Positions 61,690-64,000 of a stretch of 64,000 bases of DNA are shown here, piece by piece. This stretch comes from Ctenosaura bakeri (Eukaryota > Chordata > Lepidosauria > Squamata > Iguanidae). The position numbers and the translations under genes are program-made. The first letter of the stretch is position 1, and each line of letters starts with the position of its first letter. The DNA is taken from contig CAOLHI010000489.1 of the NCBI GenBank assembly GCA_948474755.1, positions 558,001 through 622,000 of the forward strand. Direction: 5' to 3'. Under the pieces are notes generated by a model. That model saw only the letters and a list, made by a program, of their open reading frames with translations. It was not told where the DNA came from and made no database searches.

Positions 61690-62880
61690 AGATATCTAAC
61701 TATATGGGAGGCTGAACTGGTCACAATGAGTAATGCCTTAATTATTGCCCAATTAGATCATTGTAATGCACTCTATGTGAGCTGCTCCTGGATAAAATTG
61801 GGAAGCTACAGCCAGTCTAATGTCTGGTGCATGCTATAGGAACTATGGATCACAATTCAGAATAAGTTCGTTACAAGGCACCGGTATTGATCTTTAGAGA
61901 CCATAACCCTTTTCGCACGGGCTTTCTGTCGCGCGACAGCCCCGTGAGCCTCGCAGGAGTGGGAGCGTCGCTCTGCACGACGCACTCCCACTTCCGCCGC
62001 GCTCACGGGGCTGCAGCGGTGCGATCGCGGGTTTTTTGATTTTCACCTCAAAGCGAAAATCACCCGCACTCGTGCAACGCTCCCGGCGCCCAGGCGCACT
62101 TACCTCCTGTGCGGAGCATCGGGGAGGCGGCCGAGTCGCGCTTCCTTCCCTCCACCCCTGCGGAAGGAAGGGGCAGGGTGGGGCGCTAGCGCAACGGACG
62201 CGACACCTCCTGCTTCGCGCGCGCGCGGGGGGACAGACGCGACACCTCCTGCTTCGCGTGCGCGGGGGGAGACGGACGCCAGACCCTCCTGCTTCACCCA
62301 GGGGGGAGGGCAGCTCGCGCGAGAAGCCTCCTCCGGTGCCGCTTCCCCCTCGTTCCTTCACCTGCGGAAGGAAGGAGGGGAAGCGGCAGCCTCCCGGAGA
62401 AGGCTTCTTGCGCGAGCCGCCCTCCCCCGCTCGCACGAGAAGCCTCAATGCGAAAAGGGCCCATAATGGCTTAGGGCCAGGATATCTGAAAGACTGCCAT
62501 CTTCCATAAGAGTGGTCTGGAATTTAAGGTCTTCAACAGAGACCCTGTCATGTATCCCAATACCCCAAGAGGTTATGTTTTAGTGAGCACATAGGACAGG
62601 ACCTTCTCTGTAGTGCCACCTTGGGTGTAAAGTTTCATACCAGGGAATTTCAAAGTGGCTCCATCTCTGTAGAGCTTCTGGTGGACTAATAGAACTATTT
62701 TATTTTGTATAGCCTTTTGTCTTCAAAACTGGTTTTAAAGCTAGATTTTAATATATTTTGAAATCTGTTTTCAAAGAATGTTAATTTCAGTGAAATTGTT
62801 TTTAAAGAATATTTTTGTCTTCTTATGTGCATTCCTTTGGAATGCATTTAATTAATTTTCAATAAATGAAATAAATAAAT
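61690..62880 (+). mobile_element. L2-type LINE 3' region, sense, split by an insertion
   Basis: 61700-61904 reads, with frameshifts, like the end of an L2 reverse-transcriptase ORF (a tagatcattgtaatgcactc block corresponding to LDHCNALY, then gtatt...ttacaaggca). After the inserted element it resumes at 62462 with aatggcttagggccaggata and tctgaaagactgccatcttc, the usual continuation encoding G-GP-YL-D. It ends in a 3' region with ttttaatatattttgaaatc and aataaatgaaataaataaat. Confidence 0.75.
61905..62461. mobile_element. CpG-rich inverted-repeat element inserted in L2, CAT duplication
   Basis: The left end aacccttttcgcacgggctt and right end aatgcgaaaagggcc are flanked by CAT on both sides (61902-61904 and 62462-62464). 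The interior is extremely G+C and CpG rich (cgcgcgcgcgggggg-like stretches at about 62215-62275) and includes two copies of acgcgacacctcctgcttcg. The left portion matches the right portion of 13777-14199 in reverse. A CpG-island caller would flag it, but it is a transposon. Its open frames (for example 61894-62448 on -) are compositional. Confidence 0.88.
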
Positions 62881-63017
62881 ACATTTTCCAGGCTCAAAAT
62901 CACCACAAATCAGATTTCTATACTTAGAATACAAAATATAGAACATGAAAGTCATTAAAATAACAAATAAAATAGCTAGAGAAGATTAAAAATTTTTGTA
63001 CAAAAGACAGTACATAA

Positions 63018-63091
63018 GTACTGTTATTGCTGTGTGCCTTTAAGTCATTTCTGACTTATGGTGACCCTAAGAGGAATGTATCTTAGGTTGG
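63018..63091 (-). mobile_element. tRNA-type SINE 3' fragment, antisense
   Basis: ctgttattgctgtgtgcctt, taagtcatttctgacttatg and gtgaccctaagaggaatgta form the complement of the SINE 3' third only. Confidence 0.8.
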
Positions 63092-63327
63092 GATGAATAA
63101 ATCTCAAAAAAATAAAATAAAATACTCCCTAAAGATCAGCAATGAAAAGGTGGAGCTATATATACTTCTCAGGGCATTCCATAGCTATGAAGCCACCACA
63201 CACACGCAAAAGAAGACTTTATTGTTTATGCTAGACAGTCTCATGGATTTCACTGTTGGACCAAAGAAATGGGCCTTCTATGCATAGCTGAAAACTTGTG
63301 TGTGTTTTAAAGTATAAATGCAGCTGA

Positions 63328-63523
63328 TCCTTCTGATGTTGTTCTGTGTTTTCAAGTTGTTTCCCACTTATGGTGACCCAAAGGCAAGCTCATCAGCGGG
63401 GTTTCAGGGGGATGAGAGTATGTAAGGCATCCAAAATCAACCAGCGTGTTTCCATGGCCAAGTGGAGAACCAAACCCTGGTCTCCAGGGTTGTACTCACC
63501 AACGACCACTACCTTTATAATAA
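63328..63523 (-). mobile_element. tRNA-type SINE, antisense copy
   Basis: gatgttgttctgtgttttca, ttcccacttatggtgaccca, catccaaaatcaaccagcgt, gtttccatggccaagtggag, aaccaaaccctggtctccag. Near full length but with the ctgaggctgaaag region shortened. Confidence 0.83.
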
Positions 63524-63723
63524 CCTGGCCACAAATTGTTTAGTCCTTTAAGGACCAAAGCCAGCATCTTAAACTGGGCCCACAACTAGTCAGTCAATGT
63601 ACAAGGTAATGTGATCCAACTACCTACTTTGTACAAATGTTCTGGGTAGCACATATTTTAACAATTGTAATTTCTTGACCATTTTCAAGAGTGGACCGAT
63701 GTAAAGTCCATTACAGAAATCAT

Positions 63724-63925
63724 GGCCATTTCTGCCTTACACTGTTATAGTGCTATTATTCCACTTTCAACATCCTGTGGAATTCTGGGGTTTGTAGTTC
63801 ACTGAGGCCAAAGAGCTCTCTGGCTGAGAATTCTAAATGCCCCTCCCTAAACTGCAGACCCCAGGATTCCATAGGATTTTGAAAGTGGAATCATAGCACT
63901 ATAACAGCATAGTGTGGAAATGGCC
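63724..63925. mobile_element. Palindromic short inverted-repeat element with CAT duplication
   Basis: The ends are ggccatttctgccttacact and tagtgtggaaatggcc. CAT lies on both sides (63721-63723 and 63926-63928). It has a full family structure: ttcaacatcctgtggaattc, gaggccaaagagctctctgg, ctgagaattctaaatgcccc, then the mirrored arm. Confidence 0.9.
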
Positions 63926-64000
63926 CATGTCTGGGTCTTATCACACTTTATGTTACTGAGAAATGATTAGCTTTTAAAATCTTCTTTGGTTTTTAGAAGT

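Larger units (their letters stand above)
61297..64000 (+). other. TNNI3K: TNNI3K intron, downstream of the last visible exon
   Basis: Inferred intron. It contains an L2-like LINE split by a CpG-rich element, two antisense SINE pieces and a palindromic element. No TNNI3K tail exon (Ser-rich) was seen. 61300-61680 and 62890-63010 show nothing recognisable. Confidence 0.7.

Noticed and set aside
61894..62509. Frames of 184 (-) and 157 (+) codons
   Set aside because: Both lie in the CpG-rich transposon and are open on both strands for compositional reasons; they are Arg/Pro/Gly-rich without a domain.

Overview
This is a gene-poor, AT-rich, repeat-packed vertebrate nuclear window, almost certainly from a squamate reptile (lizard or snake). 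The reasons are spliced genes with GT-AG introns, CR1- and L2-type LINE fragments, a tRNA-type SINE and a 5S rRNA-type SINE of the kind common in squamates, a SPIN-type hAT element, and many short DNA transposons. No species can be fixed from the sequence alone. Nothing bacterial or viral was recognised.

Two protein-coding genes are present, on opposite strands. On the + strand are five consecutive short exons of TNNI3K (cardiac troponin I-interacting kinase) at 18587-18639, 21257-21309, 23073-23205, 29174-29283 and 61237-61296. Together they encode the second half of the kinase domain, from the catalytic-loop Asn and DFG motif to the RPxF region. Reading phases agree at every junction. Earlier exons (ankyrin repeats, kinase N-lobe, HRD) and the Ser-rich C-terminal exon(s) are not in the window.

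The 32 kb TNNI3K intron 29284-61236 holds a complete-looking antisense gene, LRRC53, on the - strand. Its four coding exons, in transcript order, are 56792-56679, 47443-46637, 39241-38594 and 36230-33877. They give about 1,299 residues from the first ATG in the first exon: LRRNT, leucine-rich repeats, LRRCT, one transmembrane helix, and a very long cytoplasmic tail. All three junctions are phase 1. The short first exon was found by its CxxxCxxC pattern and confirmed by the matching phase.

The rest is intron filled with mobile elements. The commonest are short inverted-repeat elements whose ends read GGCC(A/C)TTTTCC(A/G)CAC and which are flanked by 3-bp duplications (TAA, TGA, ATA, CAT, TTT, TTA, CTA). 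They include a palindromic family of about 130-230 bp and several 390-700 bp families, some strikingly CpG-rich. Several sit inside older CR1, L2 or other copies, which gives a relative order of insertion. Also present are a 301-bp SPIN element with a perfect 8-bp duplication, a 629-bp hAT-like element with an 8-bp duplication, a pogo/Tigger-like element, nine SINE copies, and a degenerate minisatellite inside an insertion whose unoccupied relative is seen elsewhere in the window.
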